Shown: positions 28,491 to 38,403 of the stretch, in pieces | How positions within the stretch are numbered: position 1 is the first letter of the stretch | How the letters are laid out: each line of letters begins with the position of its first letter | NCBI RefSeq assembly: GCF_026250525.1 | Contig: NZ_CP111056.1 | Location: 107,696 to 171,695, forward strand | From: Chondrinema litorale | Lineage (GTDB): Bacteria; Bacteroidota; Bacteroidia; Cytophagales; Flammeovirgaceae | Length of the DNA stretch: 64,000 nt | Direction: 5' to 3' | Translations under genes and position numbers: made by a program | Notes under the pieces: generated by a model | What the model was told of the DNA's origin: nothing | Database searches by the model: none | Seen by the model: only the letters and a program-made list of their open reading frames with translations

Positions 28491-29822
28491 TCAAATACCA
28501 TCATTTAGAACTTCCTTTTCAAACATGCTTTTATTCTCCTTAGCCCATTCTTCGAGCATATTTATTGCCACAAATAATACTCCTGCTGAACCACGGAAAG
28601 TACCAGAACCCTCTGGTTTATTATCTACAGTATACCACTCATAAAAACCATCATTTTTTACAACTCTATCAGTCATTGGTTGGATTTGCTCATAGGCTTC
28701 TTCTATAAAACCATATCTAATAAGCTGTTGAATCATCCTTCCACCAAACCAAGTCCAGTCGCCACCATTTTGATAATTATATACCGGATTCATAATCTGA
28801 TTTTCAAAATACCCTTCTGGATAAGGAGGATAAAGGGTAAGTCCGATTGAAGGAGCTCCTGCCTCTTTTACTCTTTTAACCATCTCATCGAGAGAAGCCT
28901 TTATTTCATCTTTACTAAGTAAGCCTGCTTCTATGGCAATGGCCGTACCTCCAAAATAATAGATTTCATTTTCATTAAAGTCATCTGGAAAAGGAGAATC
29001 TTCAAGATATATGTGTGGAATAAACTTCTGAGCTTCACCATCCCATAAATATGTGCGAACATTCTTTACAATTCTTTCTCGAATTGGAGCCCATTTAGTT
29101 TTTGTTTTTGGATCCATCTCCATCAGATTATCCAAGGCAATTATAAACATCGCATTGTCATAAATATCAATTGCTCGATGAGTATTTTCATCTAAATCTA
29201 CACCCCAACCATGCTCAGGCTGCACATCTCCCCAATCTGCAGTGGTAGCTCCCCATATCAATCCATACTTTTGTGAGTAGCGATGGTTCATAAGAAAATC
29301 CATTGCGCCTATCATTCTTTCTGTTACAGTTTGAGTTCCTACCTGTTCATTTAAAATAGAAGTATCGCCCGTAACTTTAATGTATTTATAAACTGATTGA
29401 ATCAAAGAAGTCTCTTGATCGGTTTCTACTGTATTCTTATGGCCAGCATAGCGAGGTTCCAATTCAAAATAGCTAAAATCTGTTTCTTCTTTGCTAATTA
29501 GCTCTGCAGGTGTAAAACCATCTATAATATTTCCATCTTCAGACTGCATATGGAAAAAGACGAGTAGATTTTCTCTAGCCAAACTATCTGGGTGTACTTC
29601 TGCTGCCAATTCTAAAAATGTATTATAATCTCTTATCCAAACTTCACGGTAACCATCTCCTGCATTAAATCCAGATGAAATTATATCAATCGCTTTATCT
29701 TTGACAAATTCAAAGTTTTTATTTTGTAAGATTTTATCTGCCAGCGGAGAACTTAACTCTGGCTTTTTAGAACTACACCCTAAAGCTATAAGGGCTAAAA
29801 ATATGATTGTCAGATTTTTCAT
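28491..29822 (-). CDS. six-hairpin (alpha/alpha)6-barrel glycosidase lipoprotein
   Basis: 443 residues. The N-terminus is a lipoprotein signal ending ALGC (cysteine about residue 16). The body resembles amylo-alpha-1,6-glucosidase/GH63-type barrels: REVWIRDYNTFLEL, HMQSEDGNIIDGF, VETDQETSLIQSVYKY, LIWGATTADWGD and NYQNGGDWTWFGG. Acidic residues in WIRD and GDWTW would be candidates for catalysis. Divergent from gntR with palindromic sites between them, so it probably belongs to the mannose-glycan regulon. The exact GH family and bond are not assigned. Confidence 0.7.
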   Translation of the reverse strand: MKNLTIIFLALIALGCSSKKPELSSPLADKILQNKNFEFVKDKAIDIISSGFNAGDGYREVWIRDYNTFLELAAEVHPDSLARENLLVFFHMQSEDGNIIDGFTPAELISKEETDFSYFELEPRYAGHKNTVETDQETSLIQSVYKYIKVTGDTSILNEQVGTQTVTERMIGAMDFLMNHRYSQKYGLIWGATTADWGDVQPEHGWGVDLDENTHRAIDIYDNAMFIIALDNLMEMDPKTKTKWAPIRERIVKNVRTYLWDGEAQKFIPHIYLEDSPFPDDFNENEIYYFGGTAIAIEAGLLSKDEIKASLDEMVKRVKEAGAPSIGLTLYPPYPEGYFENQIMNPVYNYQNGGDWTWFGGRMIQQLIRYGFIEEAYEQIQPMTDRVVKNDGFYEWYTVDNKPEGSGTFRGSAGVLFVAINMLEEWAKENKSMFEKEVLNDGI

Positions 29823-29907
29823 TTTATATGTCTTGGTGGTTCATCTATTGGTATACTTAAGTCCCCTTCTGATATAATGTAAATATAGAGAAAGTTTTTT
29901 AATGTTC

Positions 29908-29923
29908 ATATGTTTAAACATAT
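29908..29923. promoter_or_regulatory. candidate GntR operator upstream of the glycosidase
   Basis: A perfect 16-bp palindrome ATATGTTTAAACATAT, 85 bases upstream of the glycosidase start. It shares the core TGTTTAAACA with the site next to gntR and the half TATGTT with the site upstream of the MFS gene. Confidence 0.6.
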
Positions 29924-30056
29924 TAATGAAGGCCTTGTCTAATAAATAATTTAAGTGATTTAAATCTATTTGGAATATTTACTATCTATTGTTCAACTAA
30001 ACAAAATAAAAGATTATCTATGTATTATTTGGTTTACTAAAAATCTTATTGTTTAA

Positions 30057-30068
30057 TTGTTTAAACAA
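30057..30068. promoter_or_regulatory. candidate autoregulatory GntR operator
   Basis: A perfect 12-bp palindrome TTGTTTAAACAA ending 8 bases before the gntR start codon, where a bound repressor would block initiation. Confidence 0.6.
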
Positions 30069-30076
30069 ATTTAACT

Positions 30077-30814
30077 ATGGATTTTAAACTAGATCAAAAA
30101 AGCCCGGTTCCTTTTCATGCTCAGATAGAACAATATCTCAGGGATTTAATAAAACAGGAAGAGTATCTTAGTGGAGAACGCCTTTTGCCTAAGGAAACTG
30201 CACTTTCCAAAAGCCTTGGTGTCTCCAGAAATACCATAAGACAAGCCATAAACAAACTGGTGCACGAAGGAATTATCGAAAGAAAAAAAGGAGTAGGTAC
30301 CAGAGTAATTCAACAAAATATCTCAACCCGACTAGAAAATTGGATATCCTTTACCAAAGAGATGAAAAATAAAGGAATTGAGGTGGTAGATTATCTGGTG
30401 AAGCTGGATGCGGTTAAATCTGATGCAATTGTCAGTAATGCATTGTCCATAGAAGAAGGGAGGGAAGTATGGCGGTTGCAAAAGATAAGAGGGTCAAAAG
30501 ATGCCAAATATTTGTATTCGGTTTCCTATTTTCATCCAAGAACGGGAATAAACGGGAAAGAGAATTTTAATCAACCTCTATATGAGTTGCTGGAAGAGGA
30601 ACACCATGTCATCGTTGCAGTTTCAAAGGAAAAATTACAAGCAATAATGCCGAATGAAAATCTTTGCCAACTTCTGGAAATCGATGAAAAGAATCCTGTA
30701 TTAAGGCGGGAGCGCATTGTTTGTGACAGAGGAGACCGGCCTGTGGAATATAATCTGGTCTATTATCAAACCAAATATTTTTCCTACGACATTACCATTA
30801 AAAGAGAATTTTAA
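30077..30814 (+). CDS. GntR-family (HutC/UTRA) transcriptional regulator
   Basis: 245 residues. Winged helix-turn-helix at about 8-75, with the GntR phrase LPKETALSKSLGVSRNTIRQ. UTRA ligand-binding domain at about 95-240 (REVWRLQKIRGS; ERIVCDRGDRPVEYNLVYYQ). Such regulators usually repress sugar-use genes and are released by a phosphorylated sugar. Located between the divergent glycosidase and the ROK/PMI/GH92/MFS operon. Palindromes upstream of all three units support a local regulon. Confidence 0.92.
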   Translation: MDFKLDQKSPVPFHAQIEQYLRDLIKQEEYLSGERLLPKETALSKSLGVSRNTIRQAINKLVHEGIIERKKGVGTRVIQQNISTRLENWISFTKEMKNKGIEVVDYLVKLDAVKSDAIVSNALSIEEGREVWRLQKIRGSKDAKYLYSVSYFHPRTGINGKENFNQPLYELLEEEHHVIVAVSKEKLQAIMPNENLCQLLEIDEKNPVLRRERIVCDRGDRPVEYNLVYYQTKYFSYDITIKREF

Positions 30815-30929
30815 TGGAATGCATTGTTTTCAGTTCTTTGCTTAATTTAAATTTAAAATTCTAACATCGCGAACCTCAACCTTAAATTGGTAAAAGTTTA
30901 TTCAACCGAAATCAAAATTATTCCTTTAA

Positions 30930-32030
30930 CTAAATACAATCTATTTTTTGGAGTGCAAACACATATGCACCTAAAGAAACTGCCTTACTTGCCCCTAATT
31001 TGGAAAGCATTACTCCGGTTGTTTTTTGGGAAATATAAGGGACAGTTTTATCTGTTCCCGGCACAGGAATTTCAGTTCCTTTTACATTCAAAAACTCATT
31101 CAATTGTTCTTGCTGGGAAAGGTTGTAGGCCTTTGCCTGTAATCGGGGATAAGACTCTCCACTGAAAGATTGTAGATGGCTGTTTAATTCCTTCACAATG
31201 GAAGGAAGGATATATTTATAAGCTCCTGACAAACCTCCTCCAATTACAATAATTCCATCTACGATGGTGGCGACATGGCTTATGGCATCACCTGCCATTT
31301 CTCCAAGCTCCTGGAAAGCAGAAATTGCAGCTTCTGTATCCCCTACCAATTGCTCTTCGGCAATTTGATAAATTTCCTCCGCAGTCAAATTTGTCTGGTC
31401 TCCGGAAAGCTGTTTATAAACTCTTTTTGCAGCCCGCTTACTCACACTTTCTTCTATAAAATAATCAGGGTGTTTTTTATTTCGAAAAATCCATACATCA
31501 CCGCCACATCCGTTGTCTCCTACCAGTAATTCGTTATTCACAACTATCCCTCCTCCAAAGCCGGTACCCAGGGTTAATCCAGCTATATTCCCGAATCTTT
31601 TAGGGTTTCCCTGTTTGGCAAGTAGCTGATTTATCTCTGGTAAGGCTCCTGCTAATGCTTCTCCCAGTGCAAATAAACTTCCATCATTATTGATGAATAC
31701 CGGTATTTTAAATTCTTCCTGTAACATTGGTCCAAGTGCCACACCACCTCTGAAAGAAGGGAAATTTGGCAAATCCCCTATTATTCCATTAGTGTAATCT
31801 GCGGGCCCAGGAAAAGCAAAACTAATGGCCACAGGAGGACTACTCAGTTGTGCAAACACCTTATGAAAGCCCATTTTCAGACTATTCAAGCATTTCCTTA
31901 AATCGTTGGGAAAGGCTTTGAGACTTATTGGGGTAACAATCTCTTTATTCCCTTGAACTGCCGAAAAAACAAAGTTTGTCCCTCCGGCATCCAGTGTCAT
32001 TACAATTCGCTCGTCATTATTATAAACCAT
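30930..32030 (-). CDS. ROK family sugar kinase (possible mannokinase or glucokinase)
   Basis: 366 residues. The N-terminal phosphate motif is TLDAGGTNFVFSA; the ROK core is ISFAFPGPADY, INNDGSLFALGEAL and GLTLGTGFGGGIV. The usual ROK zinc-binding cysteine cluster (CxCGxxGC) is absent: the region reads GDNGCGGDVWIF with a single cysteine, so it probably folds without that zinc. It is the last gene of the run MFS-GH92-PMI-ROK, 28 bases after the isomerase. The product sugar phosphate would feed the isomerase, which makes mannose the likely substrate (inference). Confidence 0.85.
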   Translation of the reverse strand: MVYNNDERIVMTLDAGGTNFVFSAVQGNKEIVTPISLKAFPNDLRKCLNSLKMGFHKVFAQLSSPPVAISFAFPGPADYTNGIIGDLPNFPSFRGGVALGPMLQEEFKIPVFINNDGSLFALGEALAGALPEINQLLAKQGNPKRFGNIAGLTLGTGFGGGIVVNNELLVGDNGCGGDVWIFRNKKHPDYFIEESVSKRAAKRVYKQLSGDQTNLTAEEIYQIAEEQLVGDTEAAISAFQELGEMAGDAISHVATIVDGIIVIGGGLSGAYKYILPSIVKELNSHLQSFSGESYPRLQAKAYNLSQQEQLNEFLNVKGTEIPVPGTDKTVPYISQKTTGVMLSKLGASKAVSLGAYVFALQKIDCI

Positions 32031-32058
32031 TTTATGCTAACAAGTTTGATTGATCTAT

Positions 32059-33801
32059 CTATCTTACATAGGCTTTGATTGTGGCTACTTCTTGCCCTTC
32101 GCTTTCACCATAAGGACGAATCATATACTCGCCAAGTTCTGCCGGAACAATAAAAGTTTCGGCATAGTGGACGATAAAAGGTGAAAATGCATGGGTAGGA
32201 CTTTCTACCAGTACTTCCCTACCTTCAACCAGATTAAGCACATTTACAATTCCATCCGTATCATGTAGAACTGGTTTGGTAAACCAATGGCGCCTTGTTT
32301 CTATAAATTCCCTATTATGTAAACCGGTTTTTTCTTCTATCCATCCCTCTCCTTCATTCACTTTCTCAGCCTGATTGATTAATTCATTTTTGGCTACATC
32401 TGTATTTATACTATAATCAATTACCTTGGTGGCACGATCAATATTTATTGGCCGTGGTTTCCCATCCAATCCGAGTCTGCCCCAATCCCACATTTTAAAA
32501 GTGAAAATATAAGGCGTGGCACTAATTTCTAACACCATCGTATTTTTTCCTGAACAATGAACTGTTCCGGCAGGAATTAAAAAATGATCATGTTTTTTTA
32601 CCGGAAAAGTATTTACAAATTTATCCGCATCGAAAGGAGGACCACTCTTTTGGGCTTCATTAAGTTGATCAATAAAATCCTCTGCATCACAATCTTTCTT
32701 TACACCCAGATAAATTTTTGTATCCTCTTTAGCATCCAGAATGTAATAACTTTCATCCTGTGTATAATGCATACCAAAGTTTTCCTGAATAAAACCTGTA
32801 TCCGGATGGACCTGAAGGCTTAAATTTCCCCCGCCAATGGTATCCAGGAAATCGAAACGAATGGGAAATTCTTTTCCAAAACGGGCTTCAACTTTTGGCC
32901 CCAACAATTCCCGGCTTCTGAAAAACACCAAATCAATGGAAGGAACTTCAATGATTGTCTCCCCAATTTCGAATAATACACTGTTTTCTTCCGGTACACA
33001 ATCAAAACACCAGGCATGATTGGGTTTGCCTTCCGTTTCCAAATCACATACTTCTTCCATCCAGTGTCCCCCCCAGGGTCCGGGATCAAAGAAAGGAACT
33101 ACTCTAAAAGGTTGTTTCACGGCCTGGGTAAAGCATTTCTGCATGGTGACCATGTCCACAAGGTTGGGTGAATCAGGTTTGTTGGTATCCAAAAGGAAAT
33201 CACATTGGGGTAACCATTCCTTTTTGAACTTATCACAAACCCGCCAGTCTACAAAGAATCCACGTTTGTACTGCAGATTTACCGGTTGATTCTTATTCTC
33301 AACCCCCAATCCATTCACCTCATTCCTTCGCTTCCGTAGTTGAATTTCCCACCGGGCCATATCGGCATATATTTTAATATCCGCATCTGGCAAACAAAGC
33401 AAGGCACCCGGTCCACAAACTACAGTTAACCCCTCATTACTTTGCTGAATTTCTTCCCGAACTGATTTAATTTTATCTTCATCCAAAAAGTCCTCTAAAG
33501 TCAATTTAGTAATATAACCAAAGATAGGATCATCGGTAATGTCTGGTTCGGTTAACCTGATTATTTCTTCTTCTGATTTAAAAAGGCTGGTTATGTCAAA
33601 AAAAGAAGTTTTATTGCCAAAAGCATTTTTTATTTCATTGGAATTAACCCCATGATAACACTCAATAGCTATTTTTAAGTTTCCCCCTTTTCCTTCTAAA
33701 AAAGTCAGAATTTTATCCCATCCGGAAATAACATTTCCCTCAACTTTGATGGATGGATATTTATCGTAATTTGATTTTATATTCATGGTTTTCTTCTGCA
33801 T
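32059..33801 (-). CDS. manA: mannose-6-phosphate isomerase, class I type, with long N-terminal domain
   Basis: 580 residues. The C-terminal ~350 form a cupin-type PMI with the metal-site phrase LSLQVHPD, the glutamate/tyrosine stretch DESYYILDA, and PAGTVHCSG. The N-terminal ~210 residues are extra; they contain TVVCGPGALLCLPDADIKIYAD, reminiscent of a nucleoside-kinase-like fold, and are not part of ordinary PMI (usually 300-400 residues). It interconverts mannose-6-phosphate and fructose-6-phosphate in the cytoplasm. Start could also be the in-frame ATG at 33786. It follows GH92 by 13 bases. Confidence 0.88.
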   Translation of the reverse strand: MQKKTMNIKSNYDKYPSIKVEGNVISGWDKILTFLEGKGGNLKIAIECYHGVNSNEIKNAFGNKTSFFDITSLFKSEEEIIRLTEPDITDDPIFGYITKLTLEDFLDEDKIKSVREEIQQSNEGLTVVCGPGALLCLPDADIKIYADMARWEIQLRKRRNEVNGLGVENKNQPVNLQYKRGFFVDWRVCDKFKKEWLPQCDFLLDTNKPDSPNLVDMVTMQKCFTQAVKQPFRVVPFFDPGPWGGHWMEEVCDLETEGKPNHAWCFDCVPEENSVLFEIGETIIEVPSIDLVFFRSRELLGPKVEARFGKEFPIRFDFLDTIGGGNLSLQVHPDTGFIQENFGMHYTQDESYYILDAKEDTKIYLGVKKDCDAEDFIDQLNEAQKSGPPFDADKFVNTFPVKKHDHFLIPAGTVHCSGKNTMVLEISATPYIFTFKMWDWGRLGLDGKPRPINIDRATKVIDYSINTDVAKNELINQAEKVNEGEGWIEEKTGLHNREFIETRRHWFTKPVLHDTDGIVNVLNLVEGREVLVESPTHAFSPFIVHYAETFIVPAELGEYMIRPYGESEGQEVATIKAYVR

Positions 33802-33814
33802 AAATTCTGAAATT

Positions 33815-36800
33815 TTATTTGCCTAAACCCCAATTCTTATTGGGTTCCGGTCCCATTTCTAATTCCAGTTTTCCACCTTTTAGCAATTCACTCGCTGAAA
33901 ATTTAAAATCCTTAAGATTCTTTCCATTGAGTTTTGCGGACTGGACATACATATTGACTTTAGAAGTATTTTTGGCTTCGATAATGAATTTGCTTCCCCG
34001 GCCAAAACGATTCCCTAAATCAATCTCTATTTTCTCAAATAGCGGACTACCAATTTCGTAGACAGGATCAACCCTGCAACCTCCATCCGTCTGGAATAAT
34101 CCCATGGAAGCCATTAAAAACCAGGCACTCATTTGCCCCTGATCTTCATCACCCAAATAGGCATTTGCAATTCCATAACCGTAATACCTTTCAATAATAG
34201 AGCGACTCCATTTTTGAGTTAACCAGGGCTTTTCCACCCAGTTAAACAGAAAAGCAAAATGCATAGACTGTTGATTTCCCTGCATCACCGGATAATCCCA
34301 ATATTGATCTCTTAATCCATTGTAGCGAGTTTTATAACTTTCTGTAAAACCCCAGTCCAATCGCTCAATAAACCTGTCTTTTCCTATGGTTTCTGCCAAA
34401 GCGGGCACATCCTGTGGTACAAAATAAGTAAGCTGCCAGGCATTTCCTTCTACATAATGTTCATTTGCACCGGATTTATAAGGATCAAAATCTGCAAGCC
34501 ATTGTCCTTTAGAATCTTTCATTCTGGCAAAGCCTGTTTCGGTATCCATTATATTTTTCCAGTAATTTCCTCTCTCATAAAAAGCAGTATAGTCTTCTTT
34601 CTTTCCCAGAGATTTGGCAAATTGAGATACCGTCCAGTCATCAAAAGAGTATTCAAGGGAATTGGAAAATCTACCTTTATCGTAAGGCACATATTTGTAT
34701 TTCAAATAAGCCTCTAAATCCCGATTTCCTGCAAAGCCTCCTCCTACATTTGTAGCCGGTTCCGTTTGCATCTTTTTTACGGCTTCAAAAGCTTTGTCAA
34801 CATCATAATCCCGGATACCCATTTGATAGGCTCCTACGATAAGCGGTATTTCATGTTCAGCCACCATCACCGGAATATATTCCATACCAGCTGGTCCTTT
34901 GGCCAGCCAACCAGCGGCATCATACATGGCTAATTCAGATTTTACCCAGTTGCTACTCCATTCTGGTGTAGCTAAATTCCAAAATTGGTTGAGATTCCAA
35001 AAGGTATTCCAGAAAGCATCACAACCTAATGCTGGCGATTGTGGATCATTAAGGGTTTGCAATTTTTCGTTAGGATCAATCCATTCTCCGTTTACATCAC
35101 TAAATATATTTCTACTGCAAAGAGACCGATACATATTGCTGTAAAATCGCATTTTCTCACGCTGATCAGAACTCTCTATCTGAACCCGGTTAAACAGGTT
35201 ATTCCAGGCATCCATCTGTCCATTCCGAACGGCTTCGAAATTCCATCCATAAGGTTTTGCAATTTCTTGTTCTAAATTTTCTTTCGCATTTTCTATGCTT
35301 ACATAAGAAATAGAAGTGCGAAGCTGTACGATATTTTCCTTTTTGACATCAAACTCCACAATGGCTCCGGCATCTTTTAAATCTTTAGCTTTAAACTCAT
35401 TTTTCTCCATCACCCCATTTTCAGTCCACACACTAAACTTAGAAATAGGTTGATCAAATTCTGCAACAAAATGCACAACATACTCCTGTGATACGCCTCC
35501 AGACCATGTATTTGGTGTTTCCTGTTTGCTGTATCCTTCAATGGAAGATTTGCCAGTTTGCTTAATGTATATTTCCTTTGAATTATAACTATATTCGGCA
35601 GGAATAATCAAATCCAGCAATACACGAGCATTTTCCCTGTCTTTTGGAAAAGTATACCGCTGGAATCCGCATCGGGTTGTGGCGGTTAATTCTGCTGTAA
35701 TGTCGTAATCTGTCAGGTCAACCTTGTAATAGCCAAGAGGTGCTTCTTCTGTTGCTTTATCAATTCTGGAACGATAGCCACTATCAGGGTCTTTTTGATC
35801 TCCGGTGACGGTTTGAAGTGGTCCGTTGGTTGGCATGGTCAAAAGGCCGGACATGGTCCATTCATGAATGTGACTAAATCCTCCTACGGATTCAAATATA
35901 GGATCGTAACCTGCCTGCCAGCCTTCATTTTGGTTATCAGGACTGAGTTTAACCATTCCAAAAGGCATCCAGGGCCCAGGAGCAATCATCCATCTGGAGT
36001 GAGCACTTCCTATTTTTGTATCTACATAGGATGCTGGTGACGCCATTTTTTCGGGGAGTCTTACTATTTTACCCTTATCTATAATTTCCCCATCTACCAT
36101 AATTGAATACTCACTTTTAGTTTTACTGGTTACGGCAGGCATCGGTACTTCAAATGTATACCTTCCCAACTCCACAGTTTCGGAAAACACATTTTTCCCA
36201 TCCAGCATTACTTCCAGTTTGGGGCTTCCGGACAAATGCTCCACATCAACGAGAAGTGGCTGAGCATTGCCATCTTTACCTTTAATTTCATAATCGGCTG
36301 CCTTTGCTTCGCGTAAGAAAACCTTTTGGCTTTCTACTAATTTTGCATCATCGGCTCCTATTAAATTTATAAAGTCGAACATAAGCCAAGAACCTTCCAG
36401 AACAGTAAGGCAAACTTCATTTCCTCCCTTTTTCAAAATATCAGCAGAAAATAAAATTTCGATTAAATCACTTTCATCAATTCCAGATTTTCCATCGGGG
36501 TTCTCTTTCCCGGTACCTTTAGATACCCTGAATTTCCATGATTTCCCATTTACAGAAACCTTTAGCAGTGGAGGATTCTTTACATTGCAATCCAGTGTAC
36601 CTATACTTAGTTTCCAATCTCCTTTTTTAGGAGCATCCTCCAAGCCAAACAAAATATTTAGCGTTTGCGTCCTCCATCCTGAGGTGTTCCAGGTTCCTCC
36701 CCAAGTATCACTTGGGCCGGGAATAACATAAGGCCAATTGGATTTTGCGGTTGAATTTCCTATCAAATAAAAACGATCCTCCCATCCGAAATCATTTTCA

Positions 36801-36955
36801 ACAAAACTTTCGAAACCATCTGGTGCCAATGCAAATTCTGTTGCACTATTATCTTTTTTACCAATCTCCCAAATAATTTTGCTTTCTGGATTTTTGAACC
36901 CAACTGCCGCAATCAGCACTACTAAATGGAGGATGTATTTAATGAATTTATTCAT
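33815..36955 (-). CDS. GH92 alpha-mannosidase with N-terminal carbohydrate-binding domains
   Basis: 1046 residues with a signal peptide (about 1-20). Residues ~40-200 look like a PL4-domain-III type jelly roll (FYLIGNSTAKSNWPYVIPGP, SWLMFDFINLIG). From ~310 onward it is GH92: VDTKIGSAHSRWMIAPGPW with PFGMVKLSPDNQ, GFSHIHEW, then the barrel with VEGNAWQLTYFVPQD (general acid region) and DEDQGQMSAWFLMASMG (catalytic base region). GH92 enzymes are calcium-dependent exo-alpha-mannosidases. It lacks a lipobox, so probably periplasmic. Confidence 0.92.
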   Translation of the reverse strand: MNKFIKYILHLVVLIAAVGFKNPESKIIWEIGKKDNSATEFALAPDGFESFVENDFGWEDRFYLIGNSTAKSNWPYVIPGPSDTWGGTWNTSGWRTQTLNILFGLEDAPKKGDWKLSIGTLDCNVKNPPLLKVSVNGKSWKFRVSKGTGKENPDGKSGIDESDLIEILFSADILKKGGNEVCLTVLEGSWLMFDFINLIGADDAKLVESQKVFLREAKAADYEIKGKDGNAQPLLVDVEHLSGSPKLEVMLDGKNVFSETVELGRYTFEVPMPAVTSKTKSEYSIMVDGEIIDKGKIVRLPEKMASPASYVDTKIGSAHSRWMIAPGPWMPFGMVKLSPDNQNEGWQAGYDPIFESVGGFSHIHEWTMSGLLTMPTNGPLQTVTGDQKDPDSGYRSRIDKATEEAPLGYYKVDLTDYDITAELTATTRCGFQRYTFPKDRENARVLLDLIIPAEYSYNSKEIYIKQTGKSSIEGYSKQETPNTWSGGVSQEYVVHFVAEFDQPISKFSVWTENGVMEKNEFKAKDLKDAGAIVEFDVKKENIVQLRTSISYVSIENAKENLEQEIAKPYGWNFEAVRNGQMDAWNNLFNRVQIESSDQREKMRFYSNMYRSLCSRNIFSDVNGEWIDPNEKLQTLNDPQSPALGCDAFWNTFWNLNQFWNLATPEWSSNWVKSELAMYDAAGWLAKGPAGMEYIPVMVAEHEIPLIVGAYQMGIRDYDVDKAFEAVKKMQTEPATNVGGGFAGNRDLEAYLKYKYVPYDKGRFSNSLEYSFDDWTVSQFAKSLGKKEDYTAFYERGNYWKNIMDTETGFARMKDSKGQWLADFDPYKSGANEHYVEGNAWQLTYFVPQDVPALAETIGKDRFIERLDWGFTESYKTRYNGLRDQYWDYPVMQGNQQSMHFAFLFNWVEKPWLTQKWSRSIIERYYGYGIANAYLGDEDQGQMSAWFLMASMGLFQTDGGCRVDPVYEIGSPLFEKIEIDLGNRFGRGSKFIIEAKNTSKVNMYVQSAKLNGKNLKDFKFSASELLKGGKLELEMGPEPNKNWGLGK

Positions 36956-36994
36956 TGAATTGTATTAATATATTCGTGATAAAAATGACAATAT

Positions 36995-38161
36995 CTAATT
37001 CTGATTTATACTTCTGAAATTGATTAGAGACACAATGGTAATACCTCCCATAGCCATCAATAAAACCAAAAGACTGGCAGTTACGCTGAACATATCGGAA
37101 AGCCATCCCATAATGGGTGGAAGTACAGCACCACCAACCACAGCCATGATCATTAAACCTGAAATTTCATTTTTCCTGTCCGGAAATTTTTCCACGGCCA
37201 ATGAAAAAACGAGGGGGAAAATATTCGCCAGGCTTATCCCGATCAGGAATATGACCACCAAAGCCATCCAGTCATTTGTACTGAAAATCAAACAAACCAA
37301 TACCAGCATGCCTAAAATAGAAGTGACCAGGAAACATCTTTTTGATGAAAGTTTGGTAAGAATCAAAGTACCTGTAAAAGTTCCCAGCATTTTCCCAAAG
37401 AAATAGAGACTCCTCACGGATTCAGCCATGGTAGCTTCAGTAGAGAAACGGTCTAACAAATACTGCCCGGAAGTAGCATTGATGCCCACATCCAGCCCGA
37501 CAATTGCGAAAATACAAGCCACCATCATGGCGATATAAGGATTTCCCAATAGCCTGAATGATGATTTGAATGTGGCTTTTTTCTCTGTATTGCTGCTTTC
37601 CTGAATATTAATGGACATCAACCAAATGATATTTACCAGAGCCAACAAGGCAAAAAGCAGAAAGGATACTTTCCAATTTCCAAACTGGAATGCAAACCAC
37701 ACCACCAAAGGTGCAGTGGCCATGGAGCCTATGGATTTTATAAACTGAGAAAAACTCAGAAAACTCGAGCGTTTGTTGGAAGGAACAACATCAACCAATA
37801 AGGGATTGGCTGAAACCTGAAGCACTGTGTTGCCAATTCCTATGAAAGCAAATCCAACCAAAATCATATGGTAAGTATTAAACAGAAAAGGAAATAAAAG
37901 GCCTAAAACCGTAACCACCATACCTATGGTTAACATTTTCCTGTTTCCAATTCTATCCTGAAAAATCCCGATTGGCACAGACAGTACAAAAAACCACAGG
38001 AAGACTACAAATGGAATTAGCTGGGCTTGTGTATTGCTTAAATCAAATTCTGTTTTGGCTCGGTCTACTCCAATTCCTACCAAATCGCTAAAACTCATAA
38101 CGAAGAAAGAAAACAGTACCGGAGCAATTAGCTTTATGGATACTTTAGATTTATTCATCAA
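36995..38161 (-). CDS. sugar MFS transporter (FucP-like)
   Basis: 388 residues with about 12 membrane helices. The phrase GIFQDRIGNRKMLTIG is the MFS loop 2-3 motif. The stretch GIGNTVLQVSANPLL is typical of the fucose/glucose permease group (FucP). It is the first gene of the operon, with a 13-bp palindrome 58-89 bases upstream of the start. In this locus it would import mannose freed by GH92. Confidence 0.9.
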   Translation of the reverse strand: MMNKSKVSIKLIAPVLFSFFVMSFSDLVGIGVDRAKTEFDLSNTQAQLIPFVVFLWFFVLSVPIGIFQDRIGNRKMLTIGMVVTVLGLLFPFLFNTYHMILVGFAFIGIGNTVLQVSANPLLVDVVPSNKRSSFLSFSQFIKSIGSMATAPLVVWFAFQFGNWKVSFLLFALLALVNIIWLMSINIQESSNTEKKATFKSSFRLLGNPYIAMMVACIFAIVGLDVGINATSGQYLLDRFSTEATMAESVRSLYFFGKMLGTFTGTLILTKLSSKRCFLVTSILGMLVLVCLIFSTNDWMALVVIFLIGISLANIFPLVFSLAVEKFPDRKNEISGLMIMAVVGGAVLPPIMGWLSDMFSVTASLLVLLMAMGGITIVSLINFRSINQN

Positions 38162-38218
38162 ATCCTGATTTAATAATTGTAACCAATGCCTTTTTTCATT
38201 TTATACTTACTATTAACA

Positions 38219-38250
38219 ATCAATATGTTCAAATGTATGAACATATTGAT
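38219..38250. promoter_or_regulatory. candidate GntR operator upstream of the MFS operon
   Basis: A perfect inverted repeat: ATCAATATGTTCA (38219-38231) and TGAACATATTGAT (38238-38250), spacer 6. It shares the half-site TATGTT with the sites near gntR, where ATGTTCATATGTTTAAACAT also occurs (29902-29921). Confidence 0.6.
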
Positions 38251-38403
38251 TAAAAGCAAAAAACTCTTCATGTTTTACTTAAAAGAAATACTTAAGAAAG
38301 TGTGATGTTTTTTTTAAGACTGTACTGTCTTCTGCGGATAGGCGTAGATATTACCCTCTTTTCATCTATTGTGAATTGTTTTATTTTTTTATCCAGTTGA
38401 TAA

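Noticed and set aside
30887..31165. Plus-strand frame over the 3' end of the ROK gene
   Set aside because: Shadow of the ROK kinase and lacks a coding pattern of its own.
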